Below are positions 11,953 through 21,912 of a DNA stretch of 64,000 bases, piece after piece. Numbering within the stretch: the first letter of the stretch is position 1; the number at the start of each line of letters is the position of its first letter. Under the pieces are notes generated by a model, which was not told where the DNA came from, ran no database searches, and worked only from the letters and a program-made list of their open reading frames with translations. The translations under genes and the position numbers were made by a program. Origin of the DNA: Vitellaria paradoxa. Taxonomy: Eukaryota > Streptophyta > Magnoliopsida > Ericales > Sapotaceae. The DNA lies in assembly GCA_019916065.1 (NCBI GenBank), contig CM034244.1, positions 24,296,471 through 24,360,470 on the forward strand. The letters run 5' to 3'.

Positions 11953-13696
11953 TGATTGAGCGCATATAATGTTATTTCACCATGATTTTGCAATTGGTTT
12001 TAAGTGTTTTAGGTACATAAACTTCATAAGTTATAATGAAGTGAGATAATTCACATTCTTGTGGGTGTTTGTAGGTCTTTGATGCTTTATTTGAGGAGGG
12101 AAGGGTGAAAAGAAGAGTTTAAAGAGTAAGGAATCAAAGCTGTGGATGAAAGTAGAGCAACTGGTGGAGGCTATCCACGGGCGCCCCTCATTATCACAGG
12201 CGCCCCTAAATGCCCATGGGTGCCCCACCCTTAATCATACGGGCGCCCGCTGAGAGTGGTTTGTGGAGCTGTTTCATTGAAGACTACATCAAACACCTTG
12301 GATAGCTAGGCCACGGGGGCCCCACATCAACCATGGGCGCCCATCACTTCTAACTTTTGATTTTCTTTATGTAAAGCGATGTACCCTTTTTACCCTTCAT
12401 TGTAGTCATATATAAAGGGGATTTTCAGATTAGGTTCAGGAGAGCTTTTTACATGCTTTCTTTTATTTTCTTTTCAGTTTTACATAGCCTAAACTAGATT
12501 AGGGTTTTGCTTTTGGATTGAAGCTTTCAAGTACTCTTTTGGATTATCATTCTCAAACATTCATCAGATTAGAGTTTGGATTGGAAGCTTTGAATCGATA
12601 GTAGTTCTTCCTGAATACATGTAAGTTGCTTCGCATTTAACTATTTCAATTCTAAGTTTAAAGATCAGATTTATTTCATATTTCTTTTCGTTCATTTAGT
12701 CTTCAATATTTTCTTTTTGCTTTCGCTTTTCGTTTTACGTTAATGGATGATTTACAAGTTTGTTTTTCTCTTCAAATTTCACATATGTTAGGCTAAGGTT
12801 TATTCTTGGCTTCAAATCATTGAAGGTAGTGTGGTAGTTTGGCGAATTCGAATGTGAAAGAATATTTTTAATTGAAATATCTTTTAATCTCTAAATGGAA
12901 TCTCATAGTAAGCTAGGGTTCTTTCGAAACCTACTCACCCATGTTACAACTGAAGCTTGGTTGCACTTGTGCACACCAAGTGTTTGGTTCAATGTCCCGA
13001 TGAGTTAGACTCTTATTTTCAAAAACCCAAATTTGGTTTACTTTTGAAATCAATCACCCGTGTTATAACCCAAGCTTGGTTACAATTGGCCACTCATGCA
13101 CACCAAGTGGTTGGTTTAACGACCCGGTGATTTTTAACCTATTTTCAAAAAACCATAACTTGAGGTTTTCTTAATAAATCGGTTCATCTGTGTTAGAATC
13201 GAAACTTGGTTACGAGTTAATGCTCGTATATACTAGGTATTCGATTCAATGTCCTGATGAGTCCGAAACTAATTTCAAAAGCCTCCGCTTACTTTGAGTT
13301 CCATAAATTAGGTTTTAATAAAATATCTTCCGACCTAGCAACGCATGTGTGATTCCTAGGTTGAGTTATCAATGCATTTGAGTAAAAAATCACTACCCAC
13401 TACCGGATTTGATTTAAAGCCAAGATTATTTTGTTATCTTACTTTCAATATTTGCATTTTAATTTAATATAGCAATTCTTTCACACCATCATTCTTAACC
13501 TAACCATATTCAAACACCTTGTAAATCTAAAATTAGTTTAAATTAGATTAGAATCACTTACTAACTAAAGAGAACAAGTCTAGGAGCTTTTAACAAAGCC
13601 CTCCCTGTGGAGATGACCTCGGTTCTCACCAAGTAAGACTACGACCACCCTTTTGCACTTGAGAGGTAGAACCCAAACGCATTTTAGGGTCGATCA
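11953..13696 (+). repeat. Left LTR of the TR-GAG element
   Basis: 1744 bp, TGATTGAGC... to ...GTCGATCA. U3 contains a cluster of GGGCGCCC-like words (12178-12350), followed by a TATA box at 12411. Three similar modules in 12930-13270 carry the phrase 'acaccaagtg(t/g)ttggtt' or its variants at roughly 120-bp spacing, so the LTR holds internal imperfect repeats. Differences from the right copy are scattered, commonly C-to-T or G-to-A. Confidence 0.92.
12407..12417 (+). promoter_or_regulatory. LTR TATA box (catatataaag)
   Basis: A TATATAAAG match lies about 60 bp after the GC-rich motif cluster. The same arrangement is kept in the right LTR near 18117-18124. It is the probable Pol II promoter of the element. 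Confidence 0.55.
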
Positions 13697-13702
13697 AGTT
13701 TT

Positions 13703-13719
13703 TGGCGCCGTTGCCGGGA
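13703..13719 (+). other. Primer-binding site, tRNA-Asp type
   Basis: TGGCGCCGTTGCCGGG lies six bases after the LTR end. This is the sequence that Athila/Tat-type plant Ty3 elements use to anneal the 3' end of tRNA-Asp. The match breaks at the 17th base. Confidence 0.8.
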
Positions 13720-13947
13720 AGGGCAACTAAGCGCTAGACTTGAGAGTTAAGAGGAGTTCAGTTGAGAAATTGGGTGAATTGTTCTTTTCCTCTATCTCTT
13801 TCTTAGTAGTCTTCTTTCTTTTGCATTGTGACATATTCATTTGCATATCATATAACCTAGGTTGCATGTTAGTTAACTTAGGTTGCATTTTAGTGTAGTT
13901 TTTCTTTTCTCTCATTTTGTTTTCTTTTTTGTTTTCTTATCATAGAC

Positions 13948-15399
13948 ATGGATTTTGGTGATTTCAATCATGGTCCCTTTGATGCCCAAGCCTACATTGA
14001 GTCTCTAAGTAACCAATTTGGATATGACTATACATTGGAGACCTATCACCAATTACCCCAATTTTTTGGGCACGAGGAGGAAGACCCATGTCTTCATCTT
14101 GATAGGTTTGAGGCAGTGTGTGTCTTATGTGATAATGTTAGAATGAGTAAGAGGCTTAGGTTCATGTTTTTTCCTTTGTCCTTGTAAAGTGTGGCTTGTG
14201 ACTGATACTATGATTTTGGTGAATGGACCACTTAGGATCAATGTTGTCAAGCTTTTACCGAACATTTCCCCCCTATTCATCAAAGCGTCTCCCATGGCTT
14301 TCAAATTAGAAATTTTTATCAAATGCTGGGAGAGATTTAACATACTTTTGGACACTTTCCCAAGTCATGGATTAGAGTTAGGGGACATCATAGCCATATT
14401 ATTCAATGCTCTGCCTCATGAGTTGCACCAGGCATTTGATATAGTCTTAGGGAAGGAATTTCTTGACCTCACACTGGGTGAGGCATGGTCATTCCTTGAA
14501 TTTTCTATGAACACACCAAGCTATGGGGAAGAGTTGAACCTAGATTTGAACCATATGTACTTGAAAGCCACACTAACCTTTTCCCGCATGCTTCTACTTC
14601 ATTTGATCCTCATGATCCATCCCTTGGAAGTAACGTATGCGTGGAGCCTGATTACTCAAATTTTGCATGTCCCATCCTTGTTCCACTCACTGAGGACCAG
14701 TCTAAGGAGCCCTAAGATTATTGGTGTAGTGAACCTTATGATGCACAATTTGAGACCATAGGCACTGAGTGGGAAAATTGCCCTAACCACACTAGGGATG
14801 ATGTTTGGGATGAGTGTCTTTCTCATTTCCTTGTGGACTCTCCCATTCAGGAGATTTCTTTACCACCTTTTGAGAGTCAGGGAGACATGCGGTCCTTTCC
14901 TACTACTGAGTTTGATGCTCTATCCACCCAGACCACCACAGGCCCTATTGAGAGTCTTTTGACTCCGTTTGAGCAATTGCAAGTTACAACGCCCGAGGAG
15001 CATATCATTGAGTCAGTTGATCCTTACTCACTCACTTATTCACCTGAGGTTGAGAGCAGTGCGCACCTCTCACCTCTTGACTTAGCCCCATCTGAGAGTC
15101 TTACTCGGGGGATTGTGAGTGATCACACTGTGACCTATTATCATTGGGGGGAGGAAGTAGACATTGGGGGTGAGTACGTTGATTTTCTAGGCACCGAGAG
15201 ACTGATAGAACCCACCATATTTATGTCCTTACATGCATTATGGCCACATCCGAGGTTTCATGAATCTCACTTGGCCTTACATCCCTTGATGTGTTTTACA
15301 TCCAAGGAGCGTCCACCTTCGGTGCTTCAAGGGCCTGAAGAGAACATTTTATTTCTTAAACTATTTGTGGACGCATGGGATAGAGAGGGTGTTGGATAA
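13948..15399 (+). pseudogene. Gag-like relic of the TR-GAG element
   Basis: ATG 13948 opens 80 codons, with a motif like 'PQFFGHEEEDPCLHLDRFE' matching the N-terminal part of Ty3-type gag (FxGxxxEDPxxHLxxF). The frame then shifts, apparently twice, between about 14160 and 14290. It resumes as 'IFIKCWERFNILLDTFPSHGLE' (about 14310-14380) and 'FLDLTLGEAWSFLEF' (14459-14503), the usual second half of the retrotransposon gag domain. A third open stretch (14833-15399, 188 codons, acidic, rich in Ser/Thr/Pro) follows in another frame. It resembles no domain I know. No zinc knuckle is seen. The gag would form the particle that packages the RNA, but the frame breaks make this copy inactive. Confidence 0.7.
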
Positions 15400-17644
15400 C
15401 CCTTCTTCTTTGTTTCCTTTGTACATAGTAGATTAGAGTTTTCTTTTTCTTATTTTCTTATGTTTTTTTGGTTTGATTTTATTCTCTTATTTCTTCTTTT
15501 GTACTAACTCTCTCTTATCTTATTTTCTCTTTCTTTTTCTTTTATTTTTCTTCTAACCTTTTCTCTTGTATAGCTTTTTCTTTTCTTCAAATAAGGAAGC
15601 TCTTGAGGTAATATCGACCATTTTTACGTTCTGTTTCTACATTTTGAGCATGACACTTGGATATATGTTGTTGGTTGTTGTTGGAAGTGCTGTAGAAACT
15701 AGGTTGGGGGTGTTCTTTATTACTTACAGGGTTATCTTTTTGGGTGCATGCTTGGCTTATGTGTTATATATTGATTGATCTTTATCATCATCATCATCAT
15801 GCTTACTTTGCACACTACGGACCCACTTGTCTCTTATAGTTCTCACATTAAGGACAATGTTTAGTTTAGGTTGGGGAGTAGAGTTCGCATGATGACCCTT
15901 TGTGCTAAAATTGTCAATTGTCAACTTTTTCAAAATTTGAGCATTTTTTTTTAGCTTAAATACATGACTTAGCACATTTATCCTTGCATATTGGCCCTTT
16001 TGGTTTGGTTGATTGTGGATTTGAGTAAGAGAGTGATAAGTGAGTCATGTTTAAGCTTTGACAGGAAACTTAGTTTAAGTTGAATGTGTTATGACCTTAT
16101 GCATTCTTGGCTATCATGGAAGAACTTTTATGCTTAAGAGTGACCTTTGATTAACATTGGTCAATTGAGCATCTTTGGACTAGGTGGAGACTTATACCCC
16201 TATGGTGAGCTTTTGAGCCTTTTGTTCTATTTTTGAGGGGTTGCACATGATCACAGCTCCTTTACTTTTCACTTTGAATTCCAATGCATCCATTGCATCT
16301 CACACACTTGCATGAGTTTCATTTGGCGCATATGAGTTGTTGTAAGCTTTGAAAATGGTGCTAGGCCCACTTTGTTAATTTGAGCCTTTTTATCCTTTCT
16401 TGATATGAAATTGCCTTAGGAACTAACTTGATGCCTCAAAATAAAGTGTGTGATATAAAGTTCTTTCTTTTTGGTTCCCCTCATATATGATATCCCATAC
16501 ACCCATTCACACACTTTAAGCCTTAACCTCACATGTCTTGAGTTGTGAAAGTGCCTCAAAGTCTAAGTTATGAATTCGGGTTGGGAATGTAAGCTTTTAA
16601 GAGCAAAATGAGAAAGAATGTTGGGTTAAGAATTCATGCGTTGTATAGTTCATTATTCATTTTCAAAAAAAACAAAAAAAACCCAAAAAAAAAATTCATT
16701 CTTTCTGTTTATTCAATTGTGGGACTTATGCTTTGTAATGCAGTTGCTAAGAATTTCCCAAGGGTGGTATTTAGTGTGAATAAGCTTCGTGTTGGGATCT
16801 TTGTTAGGTTTGGAAAGGTAATGGGTAGTCTGGGACTTGTGTATAACTGAGTATCTTCACCCCAGGACATGTGTTTTGATTTCCATACCTTTCATTGTTA
16901 GCCTCTACCCATGGCCAAGTTACAACAGGATCAAAGACCTAGCGGATTCTAAGTGAACAATACTTATGTGTGCATGTAGTGGACTTGTGTAGGTTGTGTG
17001 GTGTAATCCATTGCACGGCATTGGAATTTCTTGATATGAGGTATCCACTCGAAACTTCAATTCAATTCACTCATTTATTTGTGAGGTTATGTGCAACTAG
17101 GAGAGCAATTTATGCTCATAGGTATGAGTGCACCGTTGATGAGTGAGTTTCTTTCTATAAGTGGAACCTTGTGAGCTTTTGAAATCAAAACTTAGTTCCG
17201 ATTATGCTCTTGAGACCTTGTTGAATGAATGACACTATTTTGCACACATGCTCTTCCAATTATGATAGCACATGCATTCATGCTAGCACTTGGGAATTAC
17301 ACATAATATTTGAATTTTGTGACTTGTTGGGCTTAAACTTGAGTCATTGTTGACCTTAATTACTCTTTGAGACCTTGAGACCATACCATAGATGTTTGTG
17401 GGTAGCATCACTACAAACCCTCACGAGACCTTACTCGTCCACTAGGGGGAACCTAGGGGTTTAAAAGGCTTGCCACACACGCTAAGTGTGGCCGTGTGTT
17501 CCTACGAAAATGGACACCATGGTAGCTTAGATTTGAGTTAATTTGTTTTGATTTGAATAAAAACTTGCATGTCATGGATGTTTTAGCACATGTTTGTGTA
17601 CCCCATGGTTTCGTTGCATGCATTGCTAGGGACTAGCAATGTTT
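15400..17644 (+). other. Long non-coding 3' interior of the TR-GAG element
   Basis: No domain is seen over 2.2 kb. A pyrimidine-rich stretch lies at 15410-15580 and a short (ATC)n run at 15784-15801. Part of this region is homologous, in opposite orientation, to 976-2350. It may carry packaging or cis-acting signals. Confidence 0.5.
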
Positions 17645-17657
17645 AGGTTGGGGGGTG
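17645..17657 (+). other. Polypurine tract of the TR-GAG element
   Basis: AGGTTGGGGGGTG lies directly before the right LTR. Confidence 0.7.
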
Positions 17658-19402
17658 TGATTGAGCACATATAAAGTTATTTCACCATGATTCTGCAATT
17701 GGTTTTTAAGTGTTTTAGGTACATAAACTTCATACGTTATAATGAAGTGAGCTAATTTACATTCTTGTGGGTGTTTGTAGGTCTTTGATGCTTTATTTGA
17801 GGAGGGAAAGGTGAAAAGAAGAGTTTAAAGAACAAGGAATCAAAGCTGTGGATGAAGGTGGAGCAGCTAGTGGAGGCTATCCACGCGTGCCCCTCATTAT
17901 CACAGGCGCCCCTCAATGCCCATGGGCACCCCACCCTTAATCAGATGGGTGCCCACCGAGAGTGGTTTGTGGAGTTGTTTCATTGAAGACTACATCAAAC
18001 ACCTTGGACAGCTAGGCCACAAGCGCCCCACATCAACCATGGGCACCCATCACTTCTGACTTTTGATTTTCTTTACGTAAAGTGATGTACCCTTTTTACC
18101 CTTCATTGTGGCCATATATAAAAGGGATTTTCAGATTAGGTTCGGGAGAGCTTTTTACATACTTTTTTTTCTTTTCTTTTCAGTTTTACATAGCCTAAAC
18201 TAGATTAGGGTTTTGCTTTTGGATTGAAGCTTTCAAGTACTCTTTTGGATTATCATTCTCAAACATTCATCATATTAGGGTTTGGCTTGGAAGCTTTGAA
18301 TCGATAGTAGTTCTTCTTGAATACATGTAAGTTGCTTCGCATTTAACTATTTCAATTCCAAGTTTAAAGTTCAGATTTATTTCATATTTCTTTTCGTTCC
18401 TTTAGTCTTGAATATCTTCTTTTTGTTTTCGCTTTTTGTTTTACGTTAATGGATGATTTACAAGTTTGTTTTTCTCTTCAAAGTTCACATATGTTAGGCT
18501 AGGGTTTATTCTTGGCTTTAAATCATTGAAGGTAGTGTGGTAGTTTGGTGAATTCGAATGTGAAAGAATATTTTTAATTGAAATATCTTTTAATCTCTAA
18601 ATGGAATCTCATAGTAATCTAGGGTTCTTTCGAAACCTACTCACCCGTGTTACAACCGAAGCTTGGTTGTACTTGTGCACACCAAGTGTTTGGTTCAATG
18701 TCTCGGTGAGTTAGACTCTTATTTTCCAAAACCCAAATTTGGTTTACTTTTGAAATCAATCACCTGTGTTATAACCCAAGCTTGGTTATGATTGGCCACT
18801 CGTGCACACCAAGTGGTTGGTTCAATGACCCGGTGATTTGTAACCTATTTTCATAAAAACATAACTTGAGGTTTTCTTAAGAAATCAGTTCATCCATGTT
18901 ACAATCGAAACCTGGTTACGAGTTAACGCTCGTGTATACTAGGTGTTCGATTCAATGTCCTGATGAGTCCGAAACTAATTTCAAAAGCCTCCGCTTACTT
19001 TGAGTTCCATAAATTAGGTTTTAATAAAATATCTTCCGACCTAGCAACGCATGTGCGATTGCTAGGTTGAGTTATCAATGTGTTTGAGTAAACCATCATT
19101 ACCCACTATTGGATTTGATTCGAAGCCAAGATTATTTAGTTATCTTACTTTCAATATTTGCATTTTAATTTAATATGGCAATTCCTTCACACCATCATTC
19201 TCAACCCAACCATATTCAAACACTTTGTAAATCTAAAATTAGTTTAAATTAGATTAGAATCACCTACTAACTAAAGAGAACAAGTCTAGGAGCTTTTAAC
19301 AAAGCCTTCCCTATGGAGATGACATCGGTTCTCACTGAGTAAGACTACGACCACCCTCTTGCACTTGAGAGGTAGAACCCAAACACATTTTTGGGTCGGT
19401 CA
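17658..19402 (+). repeat. Right LTR of the TR-GAG element
   Basis: 1745 bp, TGATTGAGC... to ...GTCGGTCA, followed by the target duplication TGGTT. Several GGGCGCCC-type words present in the left copy are decayed here to GGGCACCC or similar. This fits deamination of methylated CpG after insertion. Confidence 0.92.
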
Positions 19403-19454
19403 TGGTTCTCCAATGAATACAAGCGCTAAAGACAGTGCTCAGGATGTCATATAG
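19403..19454 (+). pseudogene. 3' end of the interrupted gypsy-type gene
   Basis: After the target duplication, the frame that ran into 11952 continues for about 16 codons to a TAG at 19452-19454. This shows that the LTR element landed near the end of the coding region. A T-rich and A-rich untranslated stretch follows (to about 19540), with AATAAAATG at about 19532 as a possible polyadenylation signal. Confidence 0.6.
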
Positions 19455-20278
19455 ACACCTCTTTCTATCCCCTTTGTTCTTTTCTTTTTTTTTTGTAGCG
19501 TTGATGTACTTTTTCTTCTTCTTTTTTTTTTAATAAAATGTAATTCTAAACTTTCAAGTTTTGTAGTGTAATTCGAAATTCCTAATGTTGATATTGACTC
19601 TCATTCGCTTGTTCTTTTTCTCTGTTTTTTTTTTTTTTTTTTGAAATATGCATCAAGTTTGATGAATGGACTTTTTCTTTATGTTACCCAGTGATGAATT
19701 TATTTTCATATATTACTGCTTTGTGTTAAGCAATGCTTGTTCTGCTTTTGGCTTCATCAGTGATCTTTACTCTGCTCAGCCATGTAAGTTGAGTAGGATT
19801 TTTATTTTGCTCAATCATGTGAACCGAGAAGGAATCCTTGTCGCTTTTTGGCAATTGGCCTCATGAGCTATCAACTTCATAAGTCATCTTCATGTTGCTC
19901 GATCACGTGAGCCCAGCAGGATCTACGCTCTATTTGGCCATGTGAATCGAGCAAAAATCTTTGCCTTTCCTTTTGGCATTACCTTGCATGCCATCTTCAA
20001 GCTACATGGCCATATGAGCCAAGTAAGATCTTCGCCCTACTCGGTCACTTGAACTGAGTAGGAATCTTTGCCATTTTTTGGCACTAGCTTTGCTAGCCAT
20101 CAACCTCATAATTCGTCTTTGCTCTGCTTGGCTATATAAGTCGAGCAAGATCTTTACTCCGCTTGGTCATGTGAACCAAGCAAGAATCCTTGCCATGAGC
20201 CGTCGGCCATATGAGCTGTCTTTGCTCTACTCGGCCACATGAACTGAGTAGGATCATTGCTCTACTCGGTCACGTGAA
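19455..20278 (+). repeat. Array of imperfect hairpin repeats (CTCGGCCATGTGAACCGAG type)
   Basis: From about 19735 to 20278 a word close to CTCGG(C/T)CA(T/C)GTGAACCGAG recurs some ten times. Between copies lie linkers such as 'atctttgctctg' and 'tttttggcattagc'. Each core is an inverted repeat (CTCGG...CCGAG). A higher-order period of about 120-140 bp is suggested by the recurring 'catcaacttcataa-tcatctt' phrase. The array is cut by the LTR at 20279. The first 280 bp of this interval are T-rich with no feature. Confidence 0.65.
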
Positions 20279-21792
20279 TGATTACACTTGAAAAGTGTAA
20301 TTACAAACTATATATTTAGATACATTTTAATGCATTTAAATGGTTAAATTTAAAGTTTTGACATTATTTTGTAACTTACAGGTTTTATTATCTTATTTGT
20401 ATGGAAATGGATGAGAAAAGTGAAGTTAATAGTGTTGGAGAAGGCTTAGAAGACGAAGGAAAAGTTGTGGTTCAAGCTTCACCAAGAATGGTTTGGACCA
20501 ACCTAAAGACTCAGGGCAAAGGAGAAAGAAAAATGAAGCAACCAAGGTTCTGGGGTCCAGACCCCTCCTTAAACAATCCGAACCATAGTGGATGAATCTG
20601 GACATTTTGATATTCTGTGGTCCGGTCCCCTCTCCAAAGGGTCCAAACCCCAGCAAAGCCCTAGGTGCGCGTTTTTACTTTGTTTCTTTTAGGGTTTATG
20701 GAGGAACCTCTATATATTCATCTTGAGCAGCTGAATAGAGGATTATTTTTTCCCCACTCTTTTTAGTTAGATTTGGATAGTGTTGAGAGGTTTTTATATT
20801 GTTTTGAGAGAAGATTTATGGAGTTGTTCGACATTTGTTTGTTCTTCACTGCACTATTCTTTCATTACGTAGTTTCAGAGTTACTTTCCGTATAAGTTGA
20901 CTTTCGTTTCATTAATTTAATATATGATTTATTGTTTTCTAGGGTAGATTGAATGTTCGTGCTTATGTTTATTGCTTTCGTTATGTTTAAAATCATGTTA
21001 GCGTAGAAACCCTAGTTCTTGGTTCAGGAATCAAGGAAGGGTAGTTCATGAAACATTCTGGGGTGTACGTAGACCCTTCGCATGGGTTGTGAAACCACAT
21101 GCGTATGGTTTCACGATTTTAAAACCTATTTTTACTTGTTTCGAAAACATTCAAAAACAAAAATCTTTAATCATATTCATTTGAAATCACTGATATTGGT
21201 TTTTGGGTTAAATGTTCTTTACACTTTTGACACAAGTTGAAAATAGGATTCAATTTCAATTTTTATTTTGTTTGTTTAGAAAACCTTCGAAAACAAAGAT
21301 TTTTAACCATATTTGCTTGAAATCACTAGTACTGATCTTTGATTTTAACATTTTTAACACTTTTTAAACAAAACCCTAATTCAGAATTGAACCTAAACAC
21401 CCCAAAGTGAAGTAGTGAAATACCTAGACTTGTGAGTTGAACCAAGAACCATTTTTACTATCGATTTCATTATTCAATTTAATTCTTTGCAATATTTAAT
21501 TTTCCTTAAATTTTAGAATTTCATTTGAGTTTAAATTTACAAACTTACATTGTTGAACTTCCTTAATAGAATTAATTTAATTTTAGCTTAAATTTTGATT
21601 CTACAAAACCTTAGGATTTATTCCCAATTGAACATCAAACCTTAGTTACATTAAGTTTTAAATTTCTCTTTTAACCTAGAAACTAAATAACATAGGCTCC
21701 CTGTGAATTCGACCTCGGACTCACTGAGTTAAAACTATGACTGCCCTCTTGCACTTGAGAGGTAGAACCAGAACACATTTTAGGGGTGGTCA
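20279..21792 (+). repeat. 5' LTR of the Athila-like element
   Basis: About 1514 bp, TGATTACACTTGAAAAGTG... to ...GGGTGGTCA. It contains GGTCC-type inverted repeats (20551-20651) and a TATATA box at 20711. The last about 60 bp ('cttgcacttgagaggtagaacc') are nearly the same as in the TR-GAG LTR. Confidence 0.8.
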
Positions 21793-21798
21793 AGTTTT

Positions 21799-21816
21799 TA
21801 GCGCCGTTGCCGTGGA
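21799..21816 (+). other. Primer-binding site (tRNA-Asp type, mutated)
   Basis: TAGCGCCGTTGCCGTGGAG lies six bases after the LTR, with two differences from the TGGCGCCGTTGCCGGGG consensus. Confidence 0.7.
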
Positions 21817-21912
21817 GCCAAAATTTAGTTTTTGGATTGTTTCTATTTTTATTCATAATTTTTTTTAGGTAAGTTTATTTCTCTTTAAAAAAAAATTTAA
21901 AATCCAAAATTT

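Larger units (their letters stand above)
11953..19402 (+). mobile_element. Complete non-autonomous LTR retrotransposon with gag relic only (TR-GAG type)
   Basis: Two direct LTRs of about 1745 bp (11953-13696 and 17658-19402) start with TG, end with CA and are flanked by TGGTT. A primer-binding site complementary to tRNA-Asp follows the left LTR, and a purine tract precedes the right one. The 3.96-kb interior holds a broken Ty3-type gag and no protease, reverse transcriptase, RNase H or integrase. Such elements depend on enzymes from a relative. The shared LTR 3' end and primer site with the Athila-like elements in this window point to that lineage as the partner. It inserted in the sense orientation into a coding exon of the gypsy-type gene relic. 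Confidence 0.93.

Noticed and set aside
15784..15801. (ATC)n run
   Set aside because: Ordinary short microsatellite without context.
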